A DNA stretch of 64,000 nt from Paenibacillus ginsengarvi (GTDB lineage Bacteria > Bacillota > Bacilli > Paenibacillales > NBRC-103111). Position 1 is the stretch's first letter, and each line of letters opens with the position of its first letter. Both the position numbers and the translations under genes were made by a program. Shown here piece after piece: positions 36,001 to 43,891 of this stretch. The stretch is taken from positions 208,075-272,074 of the forward strand of contig NZ_RBAH01000009.1 in the NCBI RefSeq assembly GCF_003626695.1, read 5' to 3'. Under the pieces are notes generated by a model that was given only the letters and a program-made list of their open reading frames with translations, was not told the origin of the DNA and searched no databases.

Positions 36001-36164
36001 TTCAAGGCGCCGAGCGGCTGAAGGACGGACGTTATCGTTTGGACATCGGAGATATGACGCTGATTCGCGGGTTCGCAGCAGAAGACGATTTCGACCAAGG
36101 CTATAGGTACGATATCGAGGTCGGGGCGACTTTCCGTATTCCGCTTACGCTGGTTTTGGAGTAG
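33063..36164 (+). CDS. Heparinase II/III-like protein without signal peptide
   Basis: Up to 1033 residues, aligned almost end to end with the catalytic region (about 505-1650) of the giant protein at 24695. Shared blocks include SYGVNQILGSAVTGKAIDQY, DGFGWVDDSGNTYTFIAYYV, GRNTGHGHRDTLNIGLHAFG, NTISHNTVVVDKRMQ, and the end RIPLTLVLE. It lacks signal peptide, CBMs, the inserted beta-sandwich and the Ig/FIMAH tail, so it is predicted cytoplasmic. The start is uncertain: GTG 33063 lies inside the AAGGGAGGTGAC site, while ATG 33135 (just before SRKTRTTYYT, where homology begins) has a poor site. Probable role is breakdown of imported oligosaccharides from the same glycan. Confidence 0.82.
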   Translation: MTVGRARVTQLLAERLAIEPNRSGMSRKTRTTYYTAGKVAAARLNVQTYEWAKRLCAAAVSKADSYLAAGYDYLWEAVPAQTLPRSYGVNQILGSAVTGKAIDQYGNYPYLADPLNEPWKIVDPSCGLKFPTNDFAAYYRSGLDERGIFRTERADRSLLVNTLYPEKGPDWGVDDGFGWVDDSGNTYTFIAYYVHWYIWYGSSALIEDALRTFRDAFLYTGDRKYAVAGVIVLDRVADVYPDMDISAYNRDVFLNSDGRKNTGKIIGSIWETSLVKTFISAYDAFFPAMDDPEIISYLSEKSLKAGLANPKRSGADIRCNIEDGIIKQIFPAVQKAQICGNDGMHQSALVMAAVVYDTMPETKLWLDFVFQTGGLAREPFRVTGGNVLNSLVSHVDRDGHGNEASPGYNGIWLAYHRLTADILDGYDLYPEADLYTNAKFRKMFSAFYPLILSGKYTVNVGDTAAAGNPYMQVKLDDMVKAFDAFGEPIYARMAFFLNHNRAEGLHLDVFSSDPERIADRIAGVIAEYGPLEMESGHLSGYGFAALRDGRASEKTMRDCWLYYGRNTGHGHRDTLNIGLHAFGLDLTPDLGYPEYADIFDMHRAHWVINTISHNTVVVDKRMQEPSWVALPKHFDDSRHVKWIDVEASGVYPQTESYRRKTTMIRVDDTDSYVVDMFRVRGGNDHHFSFHGAEGTVTTEGLTPTVQQSGTYAGTDIAYGQRADNGSGGYEKSGFHYLKNIERHTEPVSRFSVEWSVQDTWNIYGQGAAAETDVHLRLTMLTDVSDVAIADGIPPQNKPGNPKTLRYMIAHREGTNLDSLFVSVLEPYKGRRFIASIERVDIWLGNTLVADNEAAAVKVSLISGRVDYIIHAANPDLAYTIDGKLEFQGYFGVYSEQDGVRQFAYMHDATRLGCKGSDEDTAAIAMKAEALTGTIESFTRDLSVKNELIVNMDAGESQPSDWVGKTIFVDNDGKRNAVYPIQGAERLKDGRYRLDIGDMTLIRGFAAEDDFDQGYRYDIEVGATFRIPLTLVLE

Positions 36165-36186
36165 AAATCGAATCGCAATAGCACGA

Positions 36187-36229
36187 AGAGGCTGCAAAGT
36201 TGATTTGGACTTTGCAAGCCTCTATTTTT
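36187..36229 (+). terminator. Intrinsic terminator
   Basis: AGAGGCT-GCAAAGT/ACTTTGC-A-AGCCTCT long stem followed by ATTTTTG. Confidence 0.9.
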
Positions 36230-36329
36230 GTTGGTTACCACTTTTTGGCTGTGGTGGTATAATTGGAGGGTAGTTAGTTTCGGAATATACATTGGGAGAT
36301 TCGTACGTTGGAAAAAAGGAGCCCAACCC

Positions 36330-36812
36330 ATGAACAAACCCGTTATTCAACTATACGAATACAACATATGGGCAAACGATCGTGTCGTCGACCATCTGCA
36401 ATCGCTCCCGGATGAAGTTTTCGGCCAAGAAGTGAATATGGGCTTCAAATCCATCGCGGCTGTGCTGCGTCACCTCGTTTCCGCCGACGAGGTGTGGTTC
36501 GAGCGGATGAAGGAGGGGGCAGGGGGGCTGGCTCCGGTTGCCGGCGATCCATATGCTTCTGCCGAGGAAGCGCGTCTCGCTATGAGCGCCCTGCAATCCC
36601 GGATTCGCAAGTTTTTAATAGCAGCAACGGATTTGGACAAAATAGTAACGTATAAAAACGCGGCGGGACAACAATTTCAAAATTCGATCGCGGAAATCGT
36701 ACAGCAGACTGTAAATCATGGCACTTATCATAGAGGCAACATAACAACCATACTTAGACATCTGGGGCATTCGGGCGCCCAGACGGATTACATCATCTAT
36801 CTTAGGAGATGA
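36330..36812 (+). CDS. DinB/YfiT-family metal-dependent protein
   Basis: 160-residue four-helix protein. It starts NKPVIQLYEYNIWANDRVVDHLQSLP and has the three metal-binding histidines at the usual places: IAAVLRHLVSADEVWF, and NHGTYHRGNI (HxxxH). DinB-like proteins are metal-dependent thiol transferases or unknown stress proteins. AAAAAGGAG lies 8 bases before ATG 36330; the earlier in-frame reading is not supported. It forms a two-gene unit with the VOC protein 19 bases downstream. Confidence 0.9.
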   Translation: MNKPVIQLYEYNIWANDRVVDHLQSLPDEVFGQEVNMGFKSIAAVLRHLVSADEVWFERMKEGAGGLAPVAGDPYASAEEARLAMSALQSRIRKFLIAATDLDKIVTYKNAAGQQFQNSIAEIVQQTVNHGTYHRGNITTILRHLGHSGAQTDYIIYLRR

Positions 36813-36831
36813 ACGGAGGGAGGAGTTCCGC

Positions 36832-37182
36832 ATGCAAGTGAAACGAATCGTGACGAACATTCAATCGCAGGATGTTCAGAAAGCTAAATCGTTCTACGAA
36901 GAGGTATTGGGGCTCAACCTCCTGATGGATCATGGCTGGATTGCCACTTACGGCTCGGACGTGACGATGTCGGTCCAGATTAGCATCGCCTCGGAGGGCG
37001 GCTCCGGAACGCCGACTCCGGATGTATCGATCGAGGTGGACGACGTTGATGCGGCCTACGAACGAATGAAGGAAGCGGGCTTTGCGATCGAATACGGACC
37101 GGCGGACGAGCCGTGGGGCGTACGACGCTTTTATGTGCGCGACCCATTCGGGAAGCTGGTTAACATCCTTTCCCACCGGTAA
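36832..37182 (+). CDS. VOC/glyoxalase-superfamily protein
   Basis: 116 residues, a single pair of beta-alpha-beta-beta-beta units. It begins VKRIVTNIQSQDVQKAKSFYEEVLGLNLLMDHGW, then DVSIEVDDVDAAYERMKEAGFAIEYGP, then the closing VRRFYVRDPFGKLVNILSHR. The last block is the usual VOC ending. Family members include resistance proteins and dioxygenases. GGAGGGAGGAG lies before the ATG. Likely co-transcribed with the DinB gene. Confidence 0.9.
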   Translation: MQVKRIVTNIQSQDVQKAKSFYEEVLGLNLLMDHGWIATYGSDVTMSVQISIASEGGSGTPTPDVSIEVDDVDAAYERMKEAGFAIEYGPADEPWGVRRFYVRDPFGKLVNILSHR

Positions 37183-37211
37183 TGAGCGGCCTACATATCG
37201 ATTGAAGTAAC

Positions 37212-37254
37212 GAGTCTTGCTCGGACGCCTATGCCGCAAGGCTCTTTTTTCTTT
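37212..37254 (+). terminator. Intrinsic terminator
   Basis: GAGTCTTGC/GCAAGGCTC stem and TTTTTTCTTTT. Confidence 0.88.
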
Positions 37255-37277
37255 TCCGAGGAGGCATAAAAAAGGCG

Positions 37278-37308
37278 TTGACATTGACGTTCCGTAAAGG
37301 TGTAGAGT
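37278..37308 (+). promoter_or_regulatory. MerR-type promoter with 19-base spacer
   Basis: TTGACA at 37278-37283, 19-base spacer holding GACGTTCCGTAAAGG, and TAGAGT at 37303-37308. The long spacer with a near-palindrome is what MerR/TipA regulators untwist. It lies 23 bases before the merR-type gene, so autoregulation is likely. Confidence 0.85.
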
Positions 37309-37330
37309 GAAGAAGTCAGGAGGTGATCAG

Positions 37331-38095
37331 ATGGAATACACGGTGCTAAAGCTCGGGAGAATGGCGGGGGTCAGCACGAGAACGCTGCGGTATTACGATG
37401 AGATCGGGATTCTGAAGCCGGCCAGAATCAACTCGTCGGGGTACCGCCTATACGGCCAGCCGGAAGTCGACAGGCTGCAGCAAATTATGTTTTACCGGGA
37501 GCTGGGCGTAAGCTTGGAGAGCATCAAGACGATCGTGACGTCCCCTTCGTTTGACGGAGCCAAAGCGCTGAAGGAACATCGCGAGAAGCTCCTGGAGAGG
37601 CGCAGCCAGCTGGATACGTTAATTGCCAATGTGGAAAAAACGATTGCTTTAACCGAAGGGAGAAAAACCATGACCGATCAAGAAAAATTCGAAGGCTTTA
37701 AACAAAAGCTGATCGACGATAATGAAAGCAAATACGGTATCGAAATACGCCAAAAATACGGCAGCGATGCCGTCGACAAGTCGAATGCGAAGGTGAAAAA
37801 CATGACGCAGGAGCAGCATGAACAGGTGACGAAGCTCGCCGCCGATGTGCTAGCCGCTCTTGCGGAAGCTTACAAAACCGGCGATCCTGCAGGTGAGCTG
37901 GCCCAGAAGACCGCCGACCTGCACCGGCAATGGCTGACGTTCTACTGGAGCGAATACAGTAAGGAAGCCCATGCAGGACTCGCCCAAATGTATGTCGACG
38001 ACGAACGGTTCAAGGCGTATTACGACGCGAACGAACCGGGATCGGCGGAATTTTTGCGGGATGCGATTCAGATCTACACCGGTATGAAGTCGTAA
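37331..38095 (+). CDS. MerR-family regulator with TipAS ligand domain
   Basis: 254 residues. Residues 1-70 are the MerR winged helix (YTVLKLGRMAGVSTRTLRYYDEIGILKPARINSSGYRLYGQPEVDRLQQI). Residues 75-115 are the dimerising coiled coil (KALKEHREKLLERRSQLDTLIANVEKTI). Residues about 120-254 are the helical TipAS domain (DQEKFEGFKQKLIDDNESKYGIEIRQKYG ... AQMYVDDERFKAYYDANEPGSAEFLRDAIQIY). TipAS binds thiopeptide-like antibiotics and activates multidrug responses. CAGGAGGTGATC lies before ATG 37331. No efflux gene follows directly; a terminator ends the unit. Confidence 0.93.
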   Translation: MEYTVLKLGRMAGVSTRTLRYYDEIGILKPARINSSGYRLYGQPEVDRLQQIMFYRELGVSLESIKTIVTSPSFDGAKALKEHREKLLERRSQLDTLIANVEKTIALTEGRKTMTDQEKFEGFKQKLIDDNESKYGIEIRQKYGSDAVDKSNAKVKNMTQEQHEQVTKLAADVLAALAEAYKTGDPAGELAQKTADLHRQWLTFYWSEYSKEAHAGLAQMYVDDERFKAYYDANEPGSAEFLRDAIQIYTGMKS

Positions 38096-38147
38096 ACCCG
38101 GCAAGCTTGCTGCCGTTGCCGCTCGCAGGAACCGGACTCCCTGTACA

Positions 38148-38190
38148 AGACCTCAGCCTTCGCTGACAAGCGGAGAATGAGGTCTTTTTG
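38148..38190 (+). terminator. Intrinsic terminator
   Basis: AAGACCTCA/TGAGGTCTT stem, long loop, TTTTT. Confidence 0.85.
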
Positions 38191-38240
38191 AGTTGAACGA
38201 TACGACCAATCGTGCGAACGAAATGACAAATCGGAGGACA

Positions 38241-38310
38241 AAAAAAACGGTCGACTGCATAAAGCTTTCCCGTCGCGATCCCGTTATGATTACGTCGAAA
38301 GCGATTTCAG
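38241..38310 (+). promoter_or_regulatory. Promoter and LacI/CcpA-type operator of the beta-helix gene
   Basis: Aligns without gaps to 47781-47850: AAAAAAACG, AT-AAAGCTTTC, GTATGAT or TTATGAT, then GAAA-A/G-CGATTTC, all at identical spacing. TATGAT (38285-38290) is a good -10; no -35 consensus is present. The cre-like palindrome TCGAAAGCGATTTCAG (38295-38310) lies 4 bases after it, where a repressor would block initiation. Confidence 0.7.
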
Positions 38311-38325
38311 ATGAAGGAGCGTTTT

Positions 38326-40599
38326 ATGACGAAGGAGAGGAAGGATAACGGCGATCACAAGCAACAACCGATCAGCAGAAGGAAGCTGCTGACGTCCATC
38401 GGTGTCGCGGGAGCTGCGGCGGTACTTGGGGCTGCGGCGATAACGGTCAATCAAAGGGCGAATCATGGCGTTACGGCGGATGGGAAAAAGGGGAGCGCCC
38501 TAGGGGACGGGCTCGGCGTTGTTACAACGATAGAAGGGCTTAAAGCGATACCTTCGCCTAATCCTGCGCACGTTTATTATGTCACGGACCGCGGCAAGGA
38601 AGGACATTTCCGCTATGATCCCGATGACCTTCTATCCAGGGATAATACGGGAACGGCCGTCGCAGCCGCATCGGGAGCGCGGTTCAAGCGGGTTATGGAA
38701 ACCGAGTATACGAGCGTAACGTGGTTCGGCGCCCAAGGAGATGGGAAATCCGACGACTTCGCCGCCATTCAAAGTGCGATCGACGCCGTTTCGGCAGCGG
38801 GCGGCGGTACGGTTTTTTTCCCAGCTGGCACGTATATCGTATCTCCTTCCTTGAACAAGTGGATCAGGCTGAGAAACAAGGTGAATGTGCTGGGCGAAGG
38901 AGCAAGCTCCGTCATTAAAGTGAGGGACAACGCCGGCGACTACTTTGCGATCTTCTACGGCAGCACCTCCGAACCGCTGCGCGACGTACGTATCAGCAAT
39001 CTGAAGTTCGACCAAAATCCGCAAAACAATGCGACGTGCAACATCGATCTCGAACGGAAGGACACGAGCTATTATTACCAGTTTTGCATCATCTCCTACC
39101 GGTACGATAACGTTGTGGTCGACAACGTGCAATTTGATCCGACATGCGGCGTGAACTCGATTTCGCTCAACAGCGATACGGGCTCGATGGCGGCGGTTAC
39201 GAATTGTTATTTCAACTTCGTGATGGCCAAAGGCAGCGGCACCTACGACAACTCCGCGGTTTATTTGAACGGCCGCAATCATCTGGTGGCAAACAATGTA
39301 TTCTTCGCGGCTCCCGGACAGAAAGCAAGAGGAGCGATCGAGACGCACCTGGGCCAAAGCGTCGTTGCAAACAACGTCGTCGACGGTTACTACACCGGCG
39401 TTAATCTGCAGGCGGGCAGCGGCGAGGGCGACCGATGCGATATGACGATCACCGGCAATACGATCAGTAACGCCAACCAGGGCATCCAGATCGGTCCGTA
39501 CAAAACGTTTCCGGTGCAAAACGTGACGATCACCGGCAATTCGATCAGTTTGGCGAACACGCTGCATAAACGGTACTTGACGACTGGCATCACGAATGCC
39601 GGATGGACGAACGATCCGACGTTTTTCGAGAACATCACCGTAACCGGGAATACGATCGTCTTTCAGGAAGAGCCCGAGTATCGCAGCGAGATGCCAAGTA
39701 CCGCATGCGGGATCGGCTTTACGCACAATTCGGATCTGCATAACGTCGTGATCGGCGGCAATACAATCGTCAATCCGCCGATGACCGGCATTCATATCGG
39801 CAGCCTGCAGAAGGAACGGGCCGTAACGAATGTGCAGATCGTCGATAACATCATCGTCAATCCAGGTCATTATCCGTCGCCTTCGGAATCGCTTCGCGCC
39901 GGCATCCTTCTCCGTTCGGACGTGACCGGCGTCCGGATCGCCGGCAATCTGATCTCGGACCGGTACGACGCCGCCCGAGGCGTTCACTCGATTCGCGCAA
40001 GCGATGCCGACGGTACGTTCGCAGATGTCGAGGTAACCGGCAATCTGGTGCAGGTCAAGCAGGGAGGGCTGTGGATGCTGCTTAGTTCGTCGATACGAAC
40101 GGACGAGGAGCAGAGCCGGACGAAGTACATCCCCCGCTTTCCGCCGGCCGAGGGCACGTTCGGCAAAGGCGACATCGTATGGGTGACCGGCGAGGGCGGC
40201 GAAGACGGAAAGCTGCCGGCGGGTTATAAAGTGACGGCGGCGGGTACGGCCGGCAAGTTAAGCGGCGTACAGGCAACCTTCGCTGCGGACACGTTCGTGC
40301 TGAGCGTAAACGACGCTTCGTCGCTGCGAACGGGACAGTGGATACGAACCGCTGCGGGCAACCAGATCCGTCAAATCGTGCGAATATCCGGCCAGGACGT
40401 TCGAGTAGCCGAAGCGCTGACCGCCGCAGCCTCCGAGCCTAGTCCGGTTACGTTTGTAGCCCCGCAGTGGAAGCCGTTCGGGCGGCTGGGCAGCCTCGGA
40501 GCGCTGGGCGATACGAGCGGCGCCACCCTGTCCGAGCTTGAGGGGGAGGTGAACCGGCTCAAGGAGGCGCTGCGCGAGTACGGCATCGTGAGCCGATAA
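38326..40599 (+). CDS. Tat-exported right-handed beta-helix protein (pectate-lyase-3/GH28-like)
   Basis: 757 residues. The N-terminus has a twin-arginine signal (ISRRKLLTSIGVAGAAAVLGAAA). Residues about 70-125 are the module YYVTDRGKEGHFRYDPDDLLSRDNTGTAV...RFKRV, shared with the protein at 49330. Residues about 130-600 form the beta-helix: it opens with TWFGAQGDGKSDDFAAIQSAIDAVSAAGGGTVFFPAGTY and has many NNxxxxxTGNTI-type coils (VTITGNSIS, VTVTGNTIV, NVVIGGNTIV). The C-terminal 150 residues are a separate beta region with a final coiled coil (LSELEGEVNRLKEALREYG). AAGGAG lies before ATG 38326. Predicted surface polysaccharide lyase or hydrolase; catalytic residues not assigned. The solute-binding gene at 40670 follows. 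Confidence 0.85.
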   Translation: MTKERKDNGDHKQQPISRRKLLTSIGVAGAAAVLGAAAITVNQRANHGVTADGKKGSALGDGLGVVTTIEGLKAIPSPNPAHVYYVTDRGKEGHFRYDPDDLLSRDNTGTAVAAASGARFKRVMETEYTSVTWFGAQGDGKSDDFAAIQSAIDAVSAAGGGTVFFPAGTYIVSPSLNKWIRLRNKVNVLGEGASSVIKVRDNAGDYFAIFYGSTSEPLRDVRISNLKFDQNPQNNATCNIDLERKDTSYYYQFCIISYRYDNVVVDNVQFDPTCGVNSISLNSDTGSMAAVTNCYFNFVMAKGSGTYDNSAVYLNGRNHLVANNVFFAAPGQKARGAIETHLGQSVVANNVVDGYYTGVNLQAGSGEGDRCDMTITGNTISNANQGIQIGPYKTFPVQNVTITGNSISLANTLHKRYLTTGITNAGWTNDPTFFENITVTGNTIVFQEEPEYRSEMPSTACGIGFTHNSDLHNVVIGGNTIVNPPMTGIHIGSLQKERAVTNVQIVDNIIVNPGHYPSPSESLRAGILLRSDVTGVRIAGNLISDRYDAARGVHSIRASDADGTFADVEVTGNLVQVKQGGLWMLLSSSIRTDEEQSRTKYIPRFPPAEGTFGKGDIVWVTGEGGEDGKLPAGYKVTAAGTAGKLSGVQATFAADTFVLSVNDASSLRTGQWIRTAAGNQIRQIVRISGQDVRVAEALTAAASEPSPVTFVAPQWKPFGRLGSLGALGDTSGATLSELEGEVNRLKEALREYGIVSR

Positions 40600-40669
40600 C
40601 GGCCTGCGTGGTAAGTCCGGTATCGTTTTTCAACTTTTTATTCATTCACATTCAAGGGGGAAAAGCAAA

Positions 40670-41986
40670 ATGTTTAAAAAACGCACTGCGACTGTGCTCT
40701 CGCTATCGCTGCTGGCTGCCGTAACGGCAGGCTGCGGGGCGAAAGCAAACGACGGGGAAGGGAACGGAGCGGCTGCGGCCAAGCCGAGCGAGCCGGTCGA
40801 AATCGTATTTTACTCCTCGAACGGAGATCCGACGGAAAGCTTCGATTACCGGTTCGGCAATTCCATTCGCAAGAAGTTTCCGAACTACACGATCAAATAT
40901 ATTCAAAGCGCCAAGGGCAGCACGATGCCGGAGCTGCTGACGGCCGGTACGAAGTTCGACATCTTTTTCATCTCGACGGGCAATTACGAATCGATGATGT
41001 TCGAGAACGGACTGGAGATCGATATGGACGAGCTGGTGAAGAAGCATAAGGTTGATCTCAGCAAGCTGGAGCCGACGGTCGTCGAAGGCATCCGCCAGTC
41101 TTCGGGCGGCAAGCTGACCGGCATCCCGATTCATACGAACAATATGGTGCTGTACTTCAACAAAACGCTGTTTGACAAATTCGGCGTATCGTATCCGAAG
41201 GACGGCATGACGTGGGATCAGATGCTGGACATCGCCAAGAAAATGACGCGCAATGAGGGCGGGACGCAATATTTCGGCTTTACGACGTCGCCGAACCATA
41301 TTATGCGGATGAATCCGTATTCGATTCCGAACATTGATCTGAAGACGCAAACGCCGACGATAGCTTCTAACGACAAATGGAAATCGTTCTTCCAAAACGT
41401 GTTCCTCGATCCTTTCACCGATGCCGGATACAAACAGTATTTGGATAAAGCGAATAAAGTGCCGGATATCAACTCATTCCTGAAAGACCAGAACGTCGCC
41501 ATGTACGCCTATTTGTCCAGTCTCGTGTATGTCCTGCCGGACGACCTTCAGAAGGTGAATTGGGATATGGTGTCGCTGCCGACCTTCAAGGACCTGCCCG
41601 GCGTGGGTTCGCAGTCGTATCCGTTTTACTTCGGCATTACGAAGCTAAGCAAGCATCCGGACGAATCGATGGAAGTGCTGAAATATATGCTGTCGGACGA
41701 CTTCCAGATGGAGCTGTCCCGCAAAGGGATCATGCCCGTCGTCAAAAACGAAGCGGTGCAAAACGCGCTCGGCCAAGATTCGCCGTTCAAAGATAAAAAC
41801 TTCAAATCGGTGTTCTTCAACAAATTCGCGCCGATTCCGGCGAAAGCTCCGTACGATGCGAATATCGTCACCAACTATGCGAAATACGCGGATCAGGTTA
41901 TCAAGCAAAAGCTCGATATCAATACGGCGTTCCGCCAGTCGGAGGAAGAAGCGGTCAAGTTCATAGCGGATTACAAGAAAAAATAG
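40670..41986 (+). CDS. ABC solute-binding lipoprotein, paralogue B
   Basis: 438 residues. Lipobox TAGC with Cys about 23. Mature fold: EIVFYSSNGDPTESFDYRFGNSIRKKFPNYTIKYI, GTKFDIFFISTGNYESMMF, GIPIHTNNMVLYFNKTLFDKFGVSYPKDGMTWDQMLDIAKKMTRNEGGTQYFGF, GVGSQSYPFYFGITKLSKHPDESMEVLKYM, and LDINTAFRQSEEEAVKFI at the end. Closely similar to the proteins at 31139, 47874 and 62258. It lies 70 bases after the beta-helix gene on the same strand and no terminator is seen between them, so both are probably one operon. No permease genes follow. Confidence 0.92.
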   Translation: MFKKRTATVLSLSLLAAVTAGCGAKANDGEGNGAAAAKPSEPVEIVFYSSNGDPTESFDYRFGNSIRKKFPNYTIKYIQSAKGSTMPELLTAGTKFDIFFISTGNYESMMFENGLEIDMDELVKKHKVDLSKLEPTVVEGIRQSSGGKLTGIPIHTNNMVLYFNKTLFDKFGVSYPKDGMTWDQMLDIAKKMTRNEGGTQYFGFTTSPNHIMRMNPYSIPNIDLKTQTPTIASNDKWKSFFQNVFLDPFTDAGYKQYLDKANKVPDINSFLKDQNVAMYAYLSSLVYVLPDDLQKVNWDMVSLPTFKDLPGVGSQSYPFYFGITKLSKHPDESMEVLKYMLSDDFQMELSRKGIMPVVKNEAVQNALGQDSPFKDKNFKSVFFNKFAPIPAKAPYDANIVTNYAKYADQVIKQKLDINTAFRQSEEEAVKFIADYKKK

Positions 41987-42028
41987 CGGTAAGGTTCGCG
42001 CAAGCGGCCGTTTTCGCCAGTCGGTTCG

Positions 42029-42064
42029 GCCGGAGTCCCCCATGCGGGATTCCGGCTTTTAGCT
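42029..42064. terminator. Bidirectional terminator
   Basis: GCCGGAGTCCC/GGGATTCCGGC stem and TTTTAGCTTT, between the converging solute-binding and AraC genes. Confidence 0.85.
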
Positions 42065-42079
42065 TTATCCGCTGCGGCT

Positions 42080-42979
42080 TCATACGCGCTTAAACAAATT
42101 TTTGTTCAAAATTTTCGAGTATTCGGACGGCGAGGCGCCCGTTATTTTTTTGAAATGTTTGGAGAAGTAATGCAGGCTGTTGTAACCCAGCAGCTCGGCG
42201 ATTTCCGTTAAATTGTACACGTCCTCGCGAATGTACGCCTTCGCCTTGGCGATTTTCAGCTGACTGATATATTCGATGACGCTGCAGCCCGTCTTTTTTT
42301 TGAACAAAATGCTGAGCTGCGTTTTGCCGATTCCGAACGAATGGCAGATTTGCTCCAGCGTAATATCCTGGTTCAGATTCGCCTCCAGATAAGCGATGAT
42401 TAGATCGGCGATATCGGAATCGGATTTATCTCCCGTAGAAGTGGGGAGCTTGGCCTTTACTTTCGTTTCCGTTTCGAGGCGAACGAGCCGGATCAGCAGC
42501 ATCTCCAGCGTAAGAACGAACAGCTGCTCGCCGCCGACGGGAGCATCCTGCTTGCGTACGAGCCGTTTGCGCGGCGGTACGGAGTAGTCCGGGCCGAACG
42601 CGTTCTCGCCTTCCTCCATCAAAACGGCCAGCAGCTCGCGTTCCCGTTCTTCCAAACGGTACCAGAAGTGCTCCTTGAAAAACTGCATGCGGGGAGAGCG
42701 GCATTCGAACGAAACGATAAAAATGTTCGGGGCAATCGTGCCGTTGGCGCGGGTGGCGTGAAACAGATCGGGCTCCAAAAAGAGCAGCTCGCCTTGCCGG
42801 AGCAGGCGGCTTTCGCGGCCGGTCTCCACGATGAACTCGCCCTTGTCGACATAGAGGAATTCCCAGAAATCGTGGGATTCCCCGGCGAAGGCGTAGTTTT
42901 TGGCCAGCTCGAAATAATAACACGTAATCAGCTTATGGATGACGAACTCTTGCTTGATCCGGAATCGGGGGAATCTCAT
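42080..42979 (-). CDS. AraC-family transcriptional regulator
   Basis: 299 residues. Residues about 20-140 are a cupin-type sensing domain (YYFELAKNYAFAGESHDFWEFLYVDKGEFIVETGRESRLLRQGELLFLEPDLFHATRA). Residues about 195-295 are two helix-turn-helix motifs (NLNQDITLEQICHSFGIGKTQLSILFKKKTGCSVIEYISQLKIAKAKAYIRE, LTEIAELLGYNSLHYFSKHFKKITGASPSEYSKIL). The cupin plus AraC layout is typical of sugar regulators. It converges on the solute-binding gene at 40670 and probably controls nearby glycan genes; the target is inference. Divergent from the two-component genes. Confidence 0.93.
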   Translation of the reverse strand: MRFPRFRIKQEFVIHKLITCYYFELAKNYAFAGESHDFWEFLYVDKGEFIVETGRESRLLRQGELLFLEPDLFHATRANGTIAPNIFIVSFECRSPRMQFFKEHFWYRLEERERELLAVLMEEGENAFGPDYSVPPRKRLVRKQDAPVGGEQLFVLTLEMLLIRLVRLETETKVKAKLPTSTGDKSDSDIADLIIAYLEANLNQDITLEQICHSFGIGKTQLSILFKKKTGCSVIEYISQLKIAKAKAYIREDVYNLTEIAELLGYNSLHYFSKHFKKITGASPSEYSKILNKNLFKRV

Positions 42980-43219
42980 TTTCGTCCAATCCTTTCCAGA
43001 GTCGGGTGACAGCCGTGTTTGACCGTTATTGTGTTCTGCGCGGACCGGGTAAAATCCTTCGTCTTCCCGGGCAGGTTCAAAGCGCAGTGCCTCCGTCTCA
43101 GGTCGCGTTCAACGGATGGACCGCTTATGATATGATAGCTTGGGCGCGATGTCCCGCGAAATCGGCGGACACTTGCGCCGGACACTTGGAGATCAGACAA
43201 ACAAAGGAGAGAAGGCCGC

Positions 43220-43891
43220 ATGAGGCGCCTGTTATATATCGAAGACGATCGCGAGATCGGTTCCTGGGTCGCGCGCGATCTGGAGCAGCGGGGATTTGAC
43301 GTGTTGTGGCTCCGGTCGGGAGATGATGCGCTGCTGTATGTGAAGGAGGCAGATCTGGTCGTGCTCGACGTTATGCTTCCTGGGCTGGACGGTTTTACGA
43401 TCGGGCAAAGGCTGAAGAAGGAGCAGCCGGACGTTCCGATTCTGATGCTGTCGGCGCGCACGTCCGTCGACGACAAACTGCAAGGTTTGCAATTCGCCGA
43501 CGACTATTTGACCAAGCCGTTCCATCCGGATGAGCTGGCCGCCCGCATTGAGGTGCTGCTTCGCCGGTTCGACCGGGCGGGAGCCGCGGAAATCGTGCTT
43601 GGCCATCTGACGGTTCAGCCGGAGACGAACCGGATCGTCGACAGCCGGACCGGGGAGGAGCTGCTGCTGACCGGGAAGCAGCATCAAATTTTTATGTATT
43701 TGCTCCGGCACCCGAACCGGATCATGACGAAGGAGCAAATATACGAGTCGGTATGGGGAGAGCCTTACATGGAAGGCGACAAGACGGTAATGGTCCATAT
43801 CCGCTACCTGAGGGAGAAAATCGAGCTCGATCCTAGCTCGCCGGCCATCGTCGAGACGATTCGCGGCCTCGGGTACAGGGTGAAGCTGTGA
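43220..43891 (+). CDS. OmpR-family response regulator
   Basis: 223 residues. Receiver domain 1-115 with acidic pair D9/D10, phosphorylation site D50 (LVVLDVMLPG) and KPF lysine (YLTKPFHPDE). Winged-helix domain about 125-222 (HLTVQPETNRIVDSRTGEELLLTGKQHQIFMYLLRHPNRIMTKEQIYESVWGE, MVHIRYLREKIE). GGAGAGAAGG precedes the ATG. It overlaps the kinase gene by four bases. Predicted to bind the 11-base-phased repeats in front of the ABC gene at 45370. Confidence 0.95.
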   Translation: MRRLLYIEDDREIGSWVARDLEQRGFDVLWLRSGDDALLYVKEADLVVLDVMLPGLDGFTIGQRLKKEQPDVPILMLSARTSVDDKLQGLQFADDYLTKPFHPDELAARIEVLLRRFDRAGAAEIVLGHLTVQPETNRIVDSRTGEELLLTGKQHQIFMYLLRHPNRIMTKEQIYESVWGEPYMEGDKTVMVHIRYLREKIELDPSSPAIVETIRGLGYRVKL

